Source: Echinococcus granulosus | Lineage: Eukaryota; Platyhelminthes; Cestoda; Cyclophyllidea; Taeniidae | DNA length: 64,000 bases | Assembly (NCBI RefSeq): GCF_000524195.1 | Contig: NW_020170432.1 | Span: forward strand, 149,479-213,478 | Reading direction: 5' to 3' | Part shown: positions 26,950 through 39,200 of the stretch, one piece after another | Layout of the letters: each line of letters begins with the position of its first letter | Position numbering within the stretch: position 1 is the first letter of the stretch | Position numbers and translations under genes: made by a program | Notes under the pieces: model-generated | Databases searched by the model: none | What the model was told of the DNA's origin: nothing | The model's input: only the letters and a program-made list of their open reading frames with translations

Positions 26950-27150
26950 ATGACCATTAGGATTGGTTCTGCACGTGAACGCTTAATTACTTATCCTATT
27001 CTTTTATCAAAGTGTGCTAAGGAGACAAAGTCGTACGCTAAGTGTATAAGAAGTCAGGTCGAAGTTAAGCACGCTGTCTGCGAGAAGGAGTTCCTCGTTT
27101 TGTTGGGCTGTCTACGGAAAGCTGCTGTTGATTTGCACACTAAAGTATGA
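26950..27150 (+). CDS. NDUFAF8: NDUFAF8-like twin CX9C complex I assembly factor
   Basis: A 66-residue, intronless mitochondrial intermembrane-space type protein. The start is ATG at 26950; upstream in-frame codons are non-ATG. Two helical CX9C motifs are visible: C-AKETKSYAK-C and C-EKEFLVLLG-C, the twin CX9C (CHCH) signature of proteins oxidised by the MIA pathway. Length (human about 74), the RERL lead-in and the YAKCI/CEKEF spacing fit NDUFAF8, which helps NDUFAF5 in complex I assembly. Other small CHCH proteins are the main alternative. Its TGA stop (27148-27150) overlaps the ATG of MED7 (27147-27149), so the two frames share the sequence ATGA. Confidence 0.82.
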   Translation: MTIRIGSARERLITYPILLSKCAKETKSYAKCIRSQVEVKHAVCEKEFLVLLGCLRKAAVDLHTKV

Positions 27151-28300
27151 ACCGCATGCCCGAGGGACCATCACACGTTAGCCTTTTTCCCATCCCGCCG
27201 TGGGAACTTATCAACAAATACACTGATAGTGCTGTTGCTCGTGGTACGGCACCTCCACCTCCGCAAATTCCTTCTTCTACTTCTTACCAAACCTTCGGCA
27301 TTCAGTATAATACGGATGATCCCATTTTGCGACCCTTGGAGTCGTTTGGCTTTCGTCGGATTTATCCTCAGGTAAAAAGTGCACGTTTTTTCGTCACCGA
27401 TTCGTTCTTGTTTTTTCTTGATTTTAAAACAATAGTTGCACTTATTCCTACTTATGTGAATCGTAACAGAAGCGTTGCTCCAATTTTGTCAATGTCTGTC
27501 TCCACCTCACCCTTTTTTGTAGACTTGCAGTCGTAAAGCCGAACTTAAGAAGCTCAATTTCTCGATCCTTGCCAACTACCTAGATCTGCTGGATATCATT
27601 ACACGTGATCCAAGTTCACTTAGGCGCAAGGAGAAGCTCGATCACATTGGTCAGCTTTTCATCAACATGCACCATCTGCTGAATGAATACCGCCCCCATC
27701 AAGCCCGAGATCTACTCCGGGAAATGCTTACTTATCAGGTAACGCGATCATGGAGGTTGTGGAACTATGTCGACTGGTGTGCCATCTCCTATGTCATCGT
27801 TGCTCACTCATGGAATAATAGTACTACTAAGATTCCCATCACTGATTGAACATGAACTCCTTTGCTCTTTCCGCCTAAATAGTTATAGTTGTTTCCTTTA
27901 CCGCAAGGTTTTGCCCTTATGACGTCAGTGGGAGCTGCAACCCATTTTTTTTCAGGTGAAAATTGCCAGAGAAACGGTGCACCTAGGCGAACAATATCTC
28001 GTTCGCGCCAATGAAACGCTCTCCACTGCTGTCCAAGCGATTTCCTCCGACCTACCCCCAACCGGTGGCACCTCTGTATCTTTTGAAGACCTCGGTCCTG
28101 AACTGGACTGCCTCCTTAGTGGAATCCAGGCTGATATGAAGAACAATCCCCCGGCGGCAAATATCAAAATGTGCGAAGATAATGTGGATCTAACCAATCC
28201 ATTCTCATCTCCTTCCTCTTCTTCTTGCGAAAACGCAAAGGATGGGCAGACAGATGCGGCGCTTGACCCGTGTATTTGGTCTTTCTTACAGCAAAGTTAG
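27147..28300 (+). CDS. MED7: Mediator complex subunit 7
   Basis: Nuclear transcription coactivator, part of the Mediator middle module. Three exons, 27147-27371, 27523-27738 and 27956-28300, join in phase to 786 nt (261 residues). Conserved landmarks are [14 protein letters not shown], a PPPPQIP run, [34 protein letters not shown] and [19 protein letters not shown]. All are characteristic of MED7. The C-terminal exon ends in a Ser-rich low-complexity tail. The start overlaps the NDUFAF8 stop; a second Met three codons on (27156) is an alternative start that would remove the overlap. CDPF1 converges on it from the other strand. Confidence 0.95.
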
Positions 28301-28591
28301 ACTTTAGAACTCCGGGTCGTTTTGTGTATTCGTCAATATACTCGGTGTCTATTCTCATTCGTCTGCTTCGACCTACCCATTATGATAGAGAAAAGTGGTT
28401 TCAAATCTTTTAGCGCGAATGAATTTACAGAGCATCGTGTACTGGCAGCTGAAGCCCGTGCCTTTATCTTGTGAGCACATGAGGCGAACTTATTAAACTG
28501 GAGCATGGCGGTACTGTTGAAACAAATTCACAAAGTTCTGTACATGATAGAATAAGAAGGCCTAGATATAGTTCGGGATTGCGTCTCTGCA

Positions 28592-29028
28592 TCAATGCTC
28601 TTTGAGATTTCGTAGAAGTTCCTGAAAGGATAGAATTACTACAGGATTATAAGTACCTTGTGGATTTCTTCTGGGAAGTGGTCTAGGTTCTTAGTGGCAC
28701 AGTCCCTACAATATCGTTTTGCGTAGAAGAATGAGCATTCCTATCTCTAGTTACCGAAAATTAGAATAACCTACGGGCGAGACACAAACACTTTCGTCAC
28801 ACACGCAACAATCAGCGCCAATGATAATTCCGCCAGATCCGCCATCGACAAAAGGATCGCGCATTATGTACCCATCTTCGAGAAGACTAAAGAGTAGTCT
28901 CTACATAAAACTTACACAATATCTGGTTTTAGGTAACGCGGACGTGAGCCTTTATCATCAAACTTCACACTAAACTGGCATTTCGAACATTTGAAGACGC
29001 CCTCCGCCGGTGGATGGGATTTCTTCAT
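28592..29028 (-). CDS. CDPF1: cysteine-rich DPF motif domain protein 1
   Basis: A small conserved eukaryotic protein of unknown biochemical function. Four exons, 29028-28916, 28886-28775, 28740-28657 and 28621-28592, join in phase to 339 nt (112 residues). The sequence shows paired CxxC motifs (CSKC, CCVCDESVC), the defining DPF in YIMRDPF, then ECSFFYAKRYCRDC and FPEEI near the C-terminus, all at the positions expected for the family. The cysteines suggest zinc binding. It is tail-to-tail with MED7 (291 bp apart) and divergent from the NRAMP gene. Confidence 0.9.
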
Positions 29029-29602
29029 GATGATTGTAGCACATTAGTGGAACGACATTTATTGGGGTGAGCGACCTCACAGGAGCATCCAGGGCGGTTT
29101 GAAGCCGCGCCGACAAACCAGGTTATAGAAATTGTAGTACCTCTTTTATATTTAGTCCCTTGCAATTGACGTACGTAACGAGCAATACCGTACTGAGCAC
29201 TTTGAAATTAACAGATGTTAATTTCGTCACTTGCTAAGCAAAGTTAGCATGCACTCGTGTAATAAAACGACTCCTACTTTTCTTACTATTTAAGCTTTCT
29301 GGTATAAGCTCGATTTTGTTAAAAACTTTTGCCTTGGTTTTTGCTTACTTCCAAGAGGATTTCTAAGGTCTGTGTTTCTGGTCAAGTTGAGATAGTCTAA
29401 TTGCAGAATTTTTGACTAAAAATCATCGAATTAGTACTTTTTTGTGACCCATTAATGATTTATTCCCTGTACATATCGAAAACTTTTGCCTTAACATTTA
29501 TCATTCTCATTGGTCTAACACTTTTCTGATAAGGTCAAAGGACCAAATCTGCCCAATCATTCTACGTGCGCTTAGCCACACCGTTTATCGGTTTGTTTGG
29601 CT
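29029..29602. other. divergent intergenic region CDPF1 / NRAMP
   Basis: 574 bp between two divergent start codons, AT-rich, with no convincing coding frame. It should contain the promoters of both genes. Confidence 0.5.
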
Positions 29603-32600
29603 ATGCATCTGGCTTACACCAACTATAGTAAGTTTTCGGTAATTTCTTTCCAAGATTAGGTGTCGATGATTCGCACCCCCTCCTTGAGGATGAAATTGAA
29701 GTAAGGCCTGCAGACACTGGTTCAACAGAACGACCGAATGGTTCGTTGCCAAACCGTTCTCGGAGATCTGCTGAAGGCAAAGTTCCAAGTGTAGGTAAAA
29801 ATTGTCATACAGTATTTTTCTCTTCCTGTACTTATCAGCATTCTTCTTTCCAGGTTTGGCGAACTTTCAGCTTCCGCACGTTATGGGCGTATACTGGTCC
29901 TGGCTTCCTAATGAGCATCGCATATTTAGATCCCGGTAATATAGAGTCAGATTTACAAAGTGGTGCCGTGGCAAATTATCGCGTAAGTATATTTTAGGGG
30001 TTTACTTATGGGTTCTTTCTCGTAGTTGCTGTGGCTCCTCTTTCTGGCAACAGTAATGGGACTGGTCATGCAACGATTAGCGGCTCGTATTGGAGTCGTA
30101 ACCGGAAAGCACTTGGCCGAAGTATGCTATGAAAATTACCCCAAACCTGCCCGCATTATTCTCTGGCTGATGATTGAAATCGCCATTATCGGATCCGACA
30201 TGCAAGTAAGTTTAAAACCTCCTCCCCCCTTTAGTTCATTTTGAAATGTATTCATTCTACAGCGATCTTCGGATTTTTTGGACCTAGGAGGTCATCGGCA
30301 CTTCTATCGCAATCAATCTTCTTAGTATGGGGAAGGTACCCCTTTGGGGTGGTGTCCTTATTACCATTTTGGATACGCTTACCTTTCTGCTCATTGATAA
30401 CTACGGTCTTCGTAAATTGGAGCTATTTTTCGGACTTCTTATCTCCATAATGGCTATAACCTTCGGATATGAGGTGAAAATTCAATTTTTTTGGTAGATG
30501 TTGCTCGTAATATGTTTTGATGGGGAAGTTGTTTAAATTTCAACGCAATTCAATACTCGCTTGTCTTTTTTCATCTTCGAATCTAATAAAATATTCTGGA
30601 AGACTGCAAGTTTTTGTGAATCTAGAGATTGGTTTATTATCATGCATTCAGCATGACTGAAAAGTCCCCCGCCATATGTGAACACTTCTGTGTCACCAAC
30701 ATTGTTTTAAATTTGCGAGGGACAAATGGTCCTCACGTGGACAAACGCAGTTCAAATATGCATTTCCTTTTTTAGTACGTAGTAGTCGCACCGAACCAGG
30801 CAAAGGTGCTTAAGGGATTTTTCGTGCCTTCCTGTACCAATTGCGGCTGGCCAGAGCTAGAGCAGGCAGTCGGCATAATCGGGGCCATTATTATGCCACA
30901 TAACTTCTATCTTCATTCTGCCTTGGTGAAATCTCGCGATGTTAATCGAAAGGTCAATCGTTCGGTTCGTTTAGTTGAGTGTATTTTCAGTCACATTCCT
31001 TACTACCAGCCATTCACTCCAGCACGATAGTCATGTTTGCCCAAGTAGCTGAATTCAATCTAATTTCTCTCCTCCCAATGCGATGCTTTTTGAATCCAGG
31101 CCAACTTATCCCATTCTGTAAAATCGAAGTTGAGAGGGCAACCACGATAGTCTTATCAAGCTCATTACCTGAGTTGGGCGTTGTAAATAGGTGGTATGCA
31201 TTTTTTGCCGCTCTATGACAACTAATTGATCCGTTCAGCAATAGTAGCTGCGCTGTAACACTGTCGTATCACGAGCGCCTATTCATGCCCACAAGTGTAA
31301 ATGGCACACGCAACGATGTCTCAGGATTCTGGTGGGGTAATATTTATGTCTTTTTTGCCTCTTCTCTTGCTGACAGATTGCGATCGCGAATTTCTACTTC
31401 TTTATCGAGGCCTGTGTCGCTCTTAGCATATCTCTCGTAATCAATGTCTTTGTTGTCGCCGTTTTCAGTGAGGGATTCTACGGCAAGAATATCATAGAAG
31501 TTGTGAGTTCTTTCTCTTTGGCATCAGTCATGTGTGTAGTTTGACATGATCACTGAAATATGCTTCTCTCTAAGTTAAGCACTCTTTGCACATACCACCA
31601 CTTTGTACAGATTTGACAGGACCCAACACTTTTGGAATAACTTACAGACTCAGTTTTTTCTTAGATTAACAACTGCTCTGCGTGGCAGAAAATACCCGAG
31701 CCCTTCCTTGAAACCGCAAGAAAGTTCGATGCCACCCAAGTCGACCTCTATTTGGGAGTAAGCCTCGGAAACCCCGAAAACCTTCCTCGGTCGCTTTATT
31801 AACTCTAGTACTCCTAGCACTCTCTACTCAATAGGGCGTCTTTCTGGGCTGTGAGTTCGGAATCGTAGCGCTCTACGTGTGGGCGGTGGGTCTGCTGGCG
31901 GCTGGTCAGTCATCTACCATGACCGGCACATATGCCGGTCAATATGCAATGGAGGGATTTCTCAATCTGCGGTGGAAAAAGTGGCAGCAGCTTCTTGTTA
32001 CCCGCTCTATCGCCATTTTGCCCACTCTCCTTATCACGTTTTTCGAAGGTATGTCAGATAGTAGGCATTTTGAGTAGATACGAGGGATGCTCGATTCAAG
32101 CTGGAACTTTTGAATTCGCAAGAGACAGACAGGGGCGTTTAATTAATGCATGGAAAGCCCCTGCATGGGAAGATTTGTCAGTATTGCTAAAGTATCCTTG
32201 GTTAGCTTGCAATGGGTTTTAAAGCCCTAAATTTCTCGTGCTTCTATACCTTGCCTACTCAGCTTAACCCCGGGATGAAACGCTTTATCCATATCCCCTC
32301 ACATGTAATGATGTGATCCAGAAAAGTACTTACCGTCTCTGTCAGAACCCTCCTGCAACTTAGAGCAGCATTCATACTTTGCGTAGGGAGGTCAAATGAG
32401 TATGGCCTCCCGTGCGCATTTTTTGCGACCTTCCCCCCTCCCCCCATAATTTGTTTGACGATCAGACGTCCGAGATCGAGCCTTCAACCCTCTGGCTGAA
32501 TACTAGCGGGGATGGCTTCTGTGTTGTACAATGGGAAACATCACAACTGGTACCTTCATTGTTTGTGGTATGAGTTTTTGAGCGTCTTATCGACGCACGA

Positions 32601-35475
32601 CTGGTGCCCTCTGTAGATGGGAGTGCCCACAGGTTTCACGCTTACCTTCACACAAAACTTCCTCATCACCCGCTATTGAATTTACACTCTATTTCTGTTT
32701 TGTCTCACTTTGATTAACGATGTTTGGACCAGCTGCAAAGTCCTCGTTTTGCTTGTCTTTATACCTCCAACAGTTGCACGATCCCTAGAACTTTGTTACC
32801 TTCTTAGCAGTCTTTCTGGAAACAATCGACACGTGATTTATCATACCATATTGAAATGAGGCTATGACCCTTTTATTTTCCCCAGGTATCGAAAATCTGA
32901 CGGAGATGAATGATTTACTCAATGTGCTAATGAGCATCCAACTGCCCTTTGCTGTAATTCCACTGCTTACCTTTACAAACTCAAAGGTAATCATGGGACC
33001 GTTTGTCAACTCACTGTAAGTTTTAGCACCCTCATCTATGTTTGTACTCCATTGACCTTATCTAACACAATGCGGCTCTCATCGTTACTCAAAATCTTTA
33101 AAATTGTCCCTTATGGAGACTGTTGTCAGGTTCTACTTCATTTATTAGGGAAGCGTATCTAAATGCACCACTCAGAGCGCAAACTTGGCTGTTGTCACCG
33201 TTATCATCTATTTATCTGATCGATCCGGACACGTGCCTTGAACAAAAGGCCGTAGTTGACAGCTTCATTCGAATTTCGTTTTGTTGTGACCCGGCGATTG
33301 CTTCGGCTAGGTAAAGGTCAAATCCAACACGTGTTCCCATTGGCACATGATGATTGGATGTTCTAAATTGCGATTCAAATGGCATCGATGGCAGATGTAG
33401 TAGATTCTTGGTTTGAGAAGGAGGATTATTGCATTGCAGTACGGATAGAGCATATCTTTTGTCGGCTGTATCTTAGGAAACAAGAGGAGGCTCTTCAGTA
33501 ATTTCTTACACTTTTAACTGTGTCCTTCTGGCTTGAAGTTTAAGTGGAAGGCATGCTTATATTCTAGCTGTATGATTTTATCGTATAGGCCAAGTCAAAT
33601 CCGGTTCCACACATTGACATTTCTTGCGCCTGTCTTGTAGCGCGGCAGCAAGTGGGATATGCATACACCCCAACACTGCTGTTTCATGGGCGTTTTTAAT
33701 GTGCAAGGGGTGGGGGTAGAGAAGCTGATTTCTCCCTACCCTCTCGTTATTCCACCTCACACATCCGAACGCGGGGGATTTGCAGTAAAAAAAGCGCCAC
33801 ACCATATCACTTTAAATCGTTTTAACCCTCATATCTGCTTTTAGGCCCTCGAAGGTGATATCCACACTGATCTCATTGGTTGTGATTGGGGTCAATTTCT
33901 TCTTCGTGGTGATATTTTTCGAAGCGCGTCTAACGAACCACCCTGCTGCCTATATCGGGGTTGGTGCCATCTTTAGCCTCTATCTCGCCTTCATCGCCTA
34001 CTTGGTGAGATACTTATTTATTGCCCATGGTATTGAAATGTGCATTTAAGTAGAACATTACTTTTCACCTCGAGAGCTGAGCGACTGTCAGTCGGCCTAA
34101 TATCCGGTATGGTTTTGCTGCGTCATCTGTACTTTGTTGTAAGTGATTAGCTTTCTTCAGCTATCAAAGCTCTATCCGAAAAATTTGAAATTAGCAATTT
34201 GAACCTCCCATAGACTTCGATGACTTCATTTGTCACATCCTCTTTATGAAGACGAGAGCGAGAGCACTTGGCGTGCGAACTGCTTCCCTTGTGACATTTG
34301 GCTAGAGCTGAGAACGTGTTATAAGGTATGCAGCATACCGTAGCGCCTCAGAGTTGCGTTCTGCTTTCGGTCACCCTTCTAGTTAATCTAGTTGCCTTCC
34401 CAGCTTTCTTACTGTGTACAAATTCGTCGAGCTTCCTTTTATGAACCGGTAAAATTAAGCCCTATCAGTTGCCTGGTTTGCTATTAATCATCGACGCAAA
34501 TTCATCCACCAACCAATAGTCGTCTTTCTCCTACAGTATGGAGTTGTTCCGTTCAAATTTAAACCTTCTTCGATGTATCAGCAAAAAACAATGAAGAAGA
34601 CGTTGAACATTTTCCACCACACCACCTCCACTACAGCGCTAAAAGGAATGGGAGACGATCACTGACACAGGGGTGGCATGACAGGAAACTGAGAAGGCTC
34701 CATCGGTGTTGTGTGTTATTATGTTACATTATTACATTATCTTCGTTTGTAGACCTTCTTTGCCATTCGACGGGATGTACACTGCCGATGCTACGTGAGC
34801 CCTCCAGTTCATTTTATTTTTCCTCGCAAATTGACTTTCATTCAGGTGTCACTCGAAGTTAATTGTTATCATTAGTGCCACCTTTTACTTGCCTTAATGC
34901 ATCATACGAGGTCGTTGCTTGGGAAAAAGCGCAACCTGTCTGCTTTTATGTCTGCATTTTTGTTGATATTTATGCTGCTACATGAGCATCCTTTCTTACC
35001 TATTAAACATTTTATGTTAATAGAAATTTATTATCCAGAAGGACCCCACAATCGAGCGCGTTCCCTTGGAAACATATGCACCCGTCACGGCTGATGCTAA
35101 GAGTCCTGTCGATGTAATTCCCGTCACCAATATAATTCTCACCCTGTCCTTCCCTCCCATTTTTTTTTATTTTTTCCTCTCAACTTGAAGGAAATAACAT
35201 AAACGGAAAAACTGCTTGTGGTGGCTCTAAATATAGCAGTGACTCAGTGATTTAATAGTAACTCAAATGCATAGTTTTCTTTCGCACGCTGGGAGTCGTT
35301 CTTTATCCGTTCTCCTTTCTACTACTCATTCTCACCGAAAAGTTTCCAATTATGCCTTTGTCAGAGATGTAATATCTTTATGCTCCTTTAGGAACTGGAG
35401 GATGAAATTCCCGTTCAACCGGATGGTGGAGGCCGAACGGCTGGCGATGAGGACATACTAGAGGTGTTTCAATGA
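29603..35475 (+). CDS. SLC11A2: SLC11A/NRAMP proton-coupled divalent metal transporter
   Basis: A membrane transporter for Fe2+, Mn2+ and similar ions. Fourteen exons can be chained in phase to 1,764 nt (587 residues): 29603-29627, 29660-29790, 29854-29982, 30026-30205, 30288-30473, 30776-30964, 31377-31502, 31665-31757, 31835-32048, 32886-33015, 33845-34004, 34753-34794, 35039-35113 and 35392-35475. TM1 carries the metal-site motif DPGN and TM6 carries MPHN ([13 protein letters not shown]). [13 protein letters not shown] is the conserved transport loop. A hydrophilic N-terminus (about 52 residues) and an acidic C-terminal tail flank the core. The 42-nt exon 12 is the least certain. One donor is unusual (GTTCGT at 30965), but the junction length matches the family. 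The SLC11A1/A2 distinction is not meaningful outside vertebrates. Confidence 0.93.
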
Positions 35476-36273
35476 GCAATCGGGTAGTTGTGATTTCACC
35501 TGCGGTTCTTTCTATATCTACGGTCCTATTTTGTATCTAACCATCTTTTCCTACGCCATCACTGCAAGCGTGCTTTCTTTTGTTTCAGTTTTCTTCAGTG
35601 GCTTTTGTACCACTCTATGGGTACTATTTTGTGTATTTGCATGGAACATTCTTTGCTAACTTTCGAATTATTGTTGGCGAATGCAGTTTCTTGTCTGAAT
35701 GGCTTTGGCTGGTTGTGGTACAGCGCTGTGGTTCCTTATCAGTTGTTAGCGTCTTGGTCTAGTACTTTGCTGCCCGTAGCGGCTATTGCATCGCCTCGAA
35801 GGGGATCTTGCTCTCGAGATTTTTCGAGCTGAAAGACACCGAGGGATTAAAGCTCTTTGGGGTGGTACTTCGTTCCATTATGAAATGGTAGGGGGTGGTT
35901 AATGTCAGTCTAGGAAGGGGCCGGGCGAGTGGGGCTGAGCCACGCGATCAATTACATTAATGTGCTGAGGATTCCGCATAATAAGATCATATCTACCAAA
36001 AAGTAAAAAGTTCGCTTTTATTTAATAACAGCAGGTGGGAGGATCATAGAGCACGGAACGTGTAATATTTTATTTATGTATAATGATTACCTAGTAGTCT
36101 ACAATCATGCTGCAAGGTACTCATTGTAATTTCAATTACTGATTAAAGTTGTATTAAAGAACTAAAAGGCAGTAACCAGATCTCAATTTGACCTAGAATA
36201 TAATTGTATACCCAGTTATTGTTGAAGTTCATGACGCATTGCCGCGTACTTTGAAAGGATTTTTTTATTGAGG
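35476..36273. other. intergenic, NRAMP 3' side / HD-PTP promoter
   Basis: About 800 bp between two genes on the same strand. No conserved coding sequence was recognised; the right part is AT-rich and should hold the HD-PTP promoter. Confidence 0.5.
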
Positions 36274-39200
36274 ATGGATAATGCGCCAAGAATTCCTATG
36301 TTTATCATTCCCCTAAAATCCAGTCCGGTAGCCCCAGATATTTCACCCATTAAAAAAGTTTGTGTAACTTCTATAGCAAACACTCATCCTTTCAGAAAAT
36401 CAAAAAACGCTATGGCGACCAGATTTTTATTGATGAGAATATATTCCGCAATTTCCTTGCGCTTCGAACGGTATATTGGTATTTGATTTAGCATGTATCG
36501 TAGGAATGCTGCAAATATCCGAATGATGAGAAGTCTCTGACTGCTATAAAACGATATTACGCGCAGTTATTACTGCTGAAGAACAGAGTTGATCTTTCCG
36601 CTCCGAAATTGGTTGATTGGCCCTGGTACGTCTGAGTTGGAGCTAGGCACAAACTCAATGACTGCTTACATTAGTCATAATCATGGATATCTTGTTATTT
36701 TACGTATTTAAGGCAAGACGCCTTTCATCAAACACAATTCGTTCGATCCGAAGTAACCTACGAGGAGGCCGCCATTCTCTATTGTCTGGGGGCTGCGTAT
36801 TCACTTCTTGGTCGAAAAGAATCGCGTGCTGATGCAGGTGTAAGTTGAACATACCTTTTACCACCAGTTTGTCTATTTGGGGACTTTTCTTCAATACAAA
36901 AGTCATTCTTCCCTCTATGTACTCTTTGTAGAGCATGAAAGTTGCTTGTACCCACTTCCAGTGTGCGGCCTGGGTTTTTCAAGCCTTGCGTGAGCGATAT
37001 GGGTCATTCACTGCTGCTGATGATATGTCTGGCGATCTGTTTCACATCTACAGTCTTATTTCTTTGGCAAGTGTCGACTGAAATATTTGTTATTTGCCGA
37101 AATTTTCTCTTCTGGGTTCTGGTTTTACGCCTGGATTGCCTAGTAATCACATCCACTTAAATTGCACCAAGTTAGTTGAAAGAAAAATCTGGTTTAACAC
37201 CAGTAGCATGGTTTAATTTGATTTCCTGCTTTTCTTAAAACCGATTTGGGTAAACTTGATTAACCTGACATAAAAGTAGGCGTAACCGGAAATGCTGTTT
37301 ACTGTTTAAATTGTGGCCTCTGAGTGTTGAATCTTCAATCAGTGTAAAAAGTTTAGTTTCCACCTTATCCTTAAGCAAATAACCGAATAATGACGCAAGT
37401 TACGTATCCACATTAAAAAATAAGCACTTTAGCTTAGTTTTATCTTATTGTACTCATAGAATGGCGGTGGTTTGAGATCGGTTTCTGCTTGTTGTTGTGA
37501 GGTTAGTCATTGCAAAGAGTTTATCAAAAGAATCGGTGTCGGCGGTTATTGGTGCTTTAATCTAATTTTCTTGATGAAGAGTCCTATTGTTATCCATCGA
37601 ACCTTTAGCGGCAATTTGTGAGGCAGTTTTTTTTTCTATACCTCTTAAAGAACCAGGCCCAGGAATGCATAGTGGAGAAGTCAATTACAGACAATAGGCC
37701 GCCCAATATCACCGCGAAGCTGTCCAAGTGCCTGGCCGAATCCTACGGTCGGTGCCTCTCCATGGTGAACTCTCTCGGTGATAACGTGCCTCTCAGATTT
37801 CGCAAGGTTCGTCCCTGTCACTGATTGCGTAAATTGCCCCATTAAAAATGACCCAACTACGAAGTGCAGGAGCGTGCGATCCGCGACTTACAGAAATAAG
37901 AACCGCACTTTTGCGCATTAAAGCCACTTATTCCCTCGGCTTGTTTACAAAGACTTTTATCACGTGTTGCTATGTCGATGGCTAGAGATGTTTTGGATTC
38001 CTGTCGTGCGGTCTGTTCGCAGTTCTAGAACTATCATAGGAGTCACCTCTATTGTCGTTTGCCTTTGGTGGAACAAAATTTATGTTCCGCTAAATGCAAA
38101 CAATAAATACGATTTTTTCGTATTGAGAGCTGTGGATCTCCCCTACATCCCCAGTACAAATTCAAGACGATCTTTCCGAATCTTCCATTGACCTGACTAG
38201 CACATTACTTCAAATGTTCGACTATAGACTATGATCTTCTGTGGTTGGATGACAATATCTCATTTTCTCGCGCATGGATCTGCGAATCCACCGTGTACCC
38301 TTGATAGTGTTCTTGAACATCTTGTGAATCTCTCAGCAACCTAAATTCAAATTTTGAAATCTTTCTATGCCCTGATGACGTAAAAGGGTGATCAGTTCAT
38401 GCAGGCGTCTCACATGACTCCAAACATGCGCACTAGTCTCAATAACACTGTATTGCTCTGTCACAATCAAAGTTTGGCAGCTTGGCTACTTGTCATTATT
38501 TCTTTTTGTTTACTCACAGGACTGGACGCGAATCTTATCGATAAAGAAGTCCTACTACGCCAGTCTGGTCGATTTCTTTTTGGCCAGTGACAATGCGGCT
38601 GAGATGAAGTTTGGCATCTCTGTGGCTCACTTTAAGTTGGCCCAATCGAGTATTGAGGACGCTTGGCGTGTTGCCAAGACTCTCACGGATGCCATGGAAC
38701 CGCAAATGGCCCAGGGAATGATTAATACTATCCAAATTGTTCGTGAAATCATTGTCAATGGGTAAGGGCGCATCTTTTTTATGCTCCCTTTTCCGACCAT
38801 GTTTATTCATATGCAGATTTGTTGCAACTTTTTGTTTTTTCCAGNNNNNNNNNNNNNNNNNNNNNNNNNNNNNNNNNNNNNNNNNNNNNNNNNNNNNNNN
38901 NNNNNNNNNNNNNNNNNNNNNNNNNNNNNNNNNNNNNNNNNNNNTTGTGCCAGCGCTGTTAAGGATAACAGCCAAATCTACCATGAACGCGTGCCCCCAC
39001 TTGAGGATCTTGAGAAAATAGAGGGTAGGTGGTGTTTAGGATGTCTTTTCCTTCATCTCCTTAGTAATTTGTCAAAAAATTGCCATGATCGACTTTTTTA
39101 ACAAGGTCATGGTTCTGTTATCTTTTTTTCCCAATCTCATTCAATTGTTTTTATTCCCAAATTTATTATTATTAATGCCCTAGAAAGAAGTAGTGCGGTT

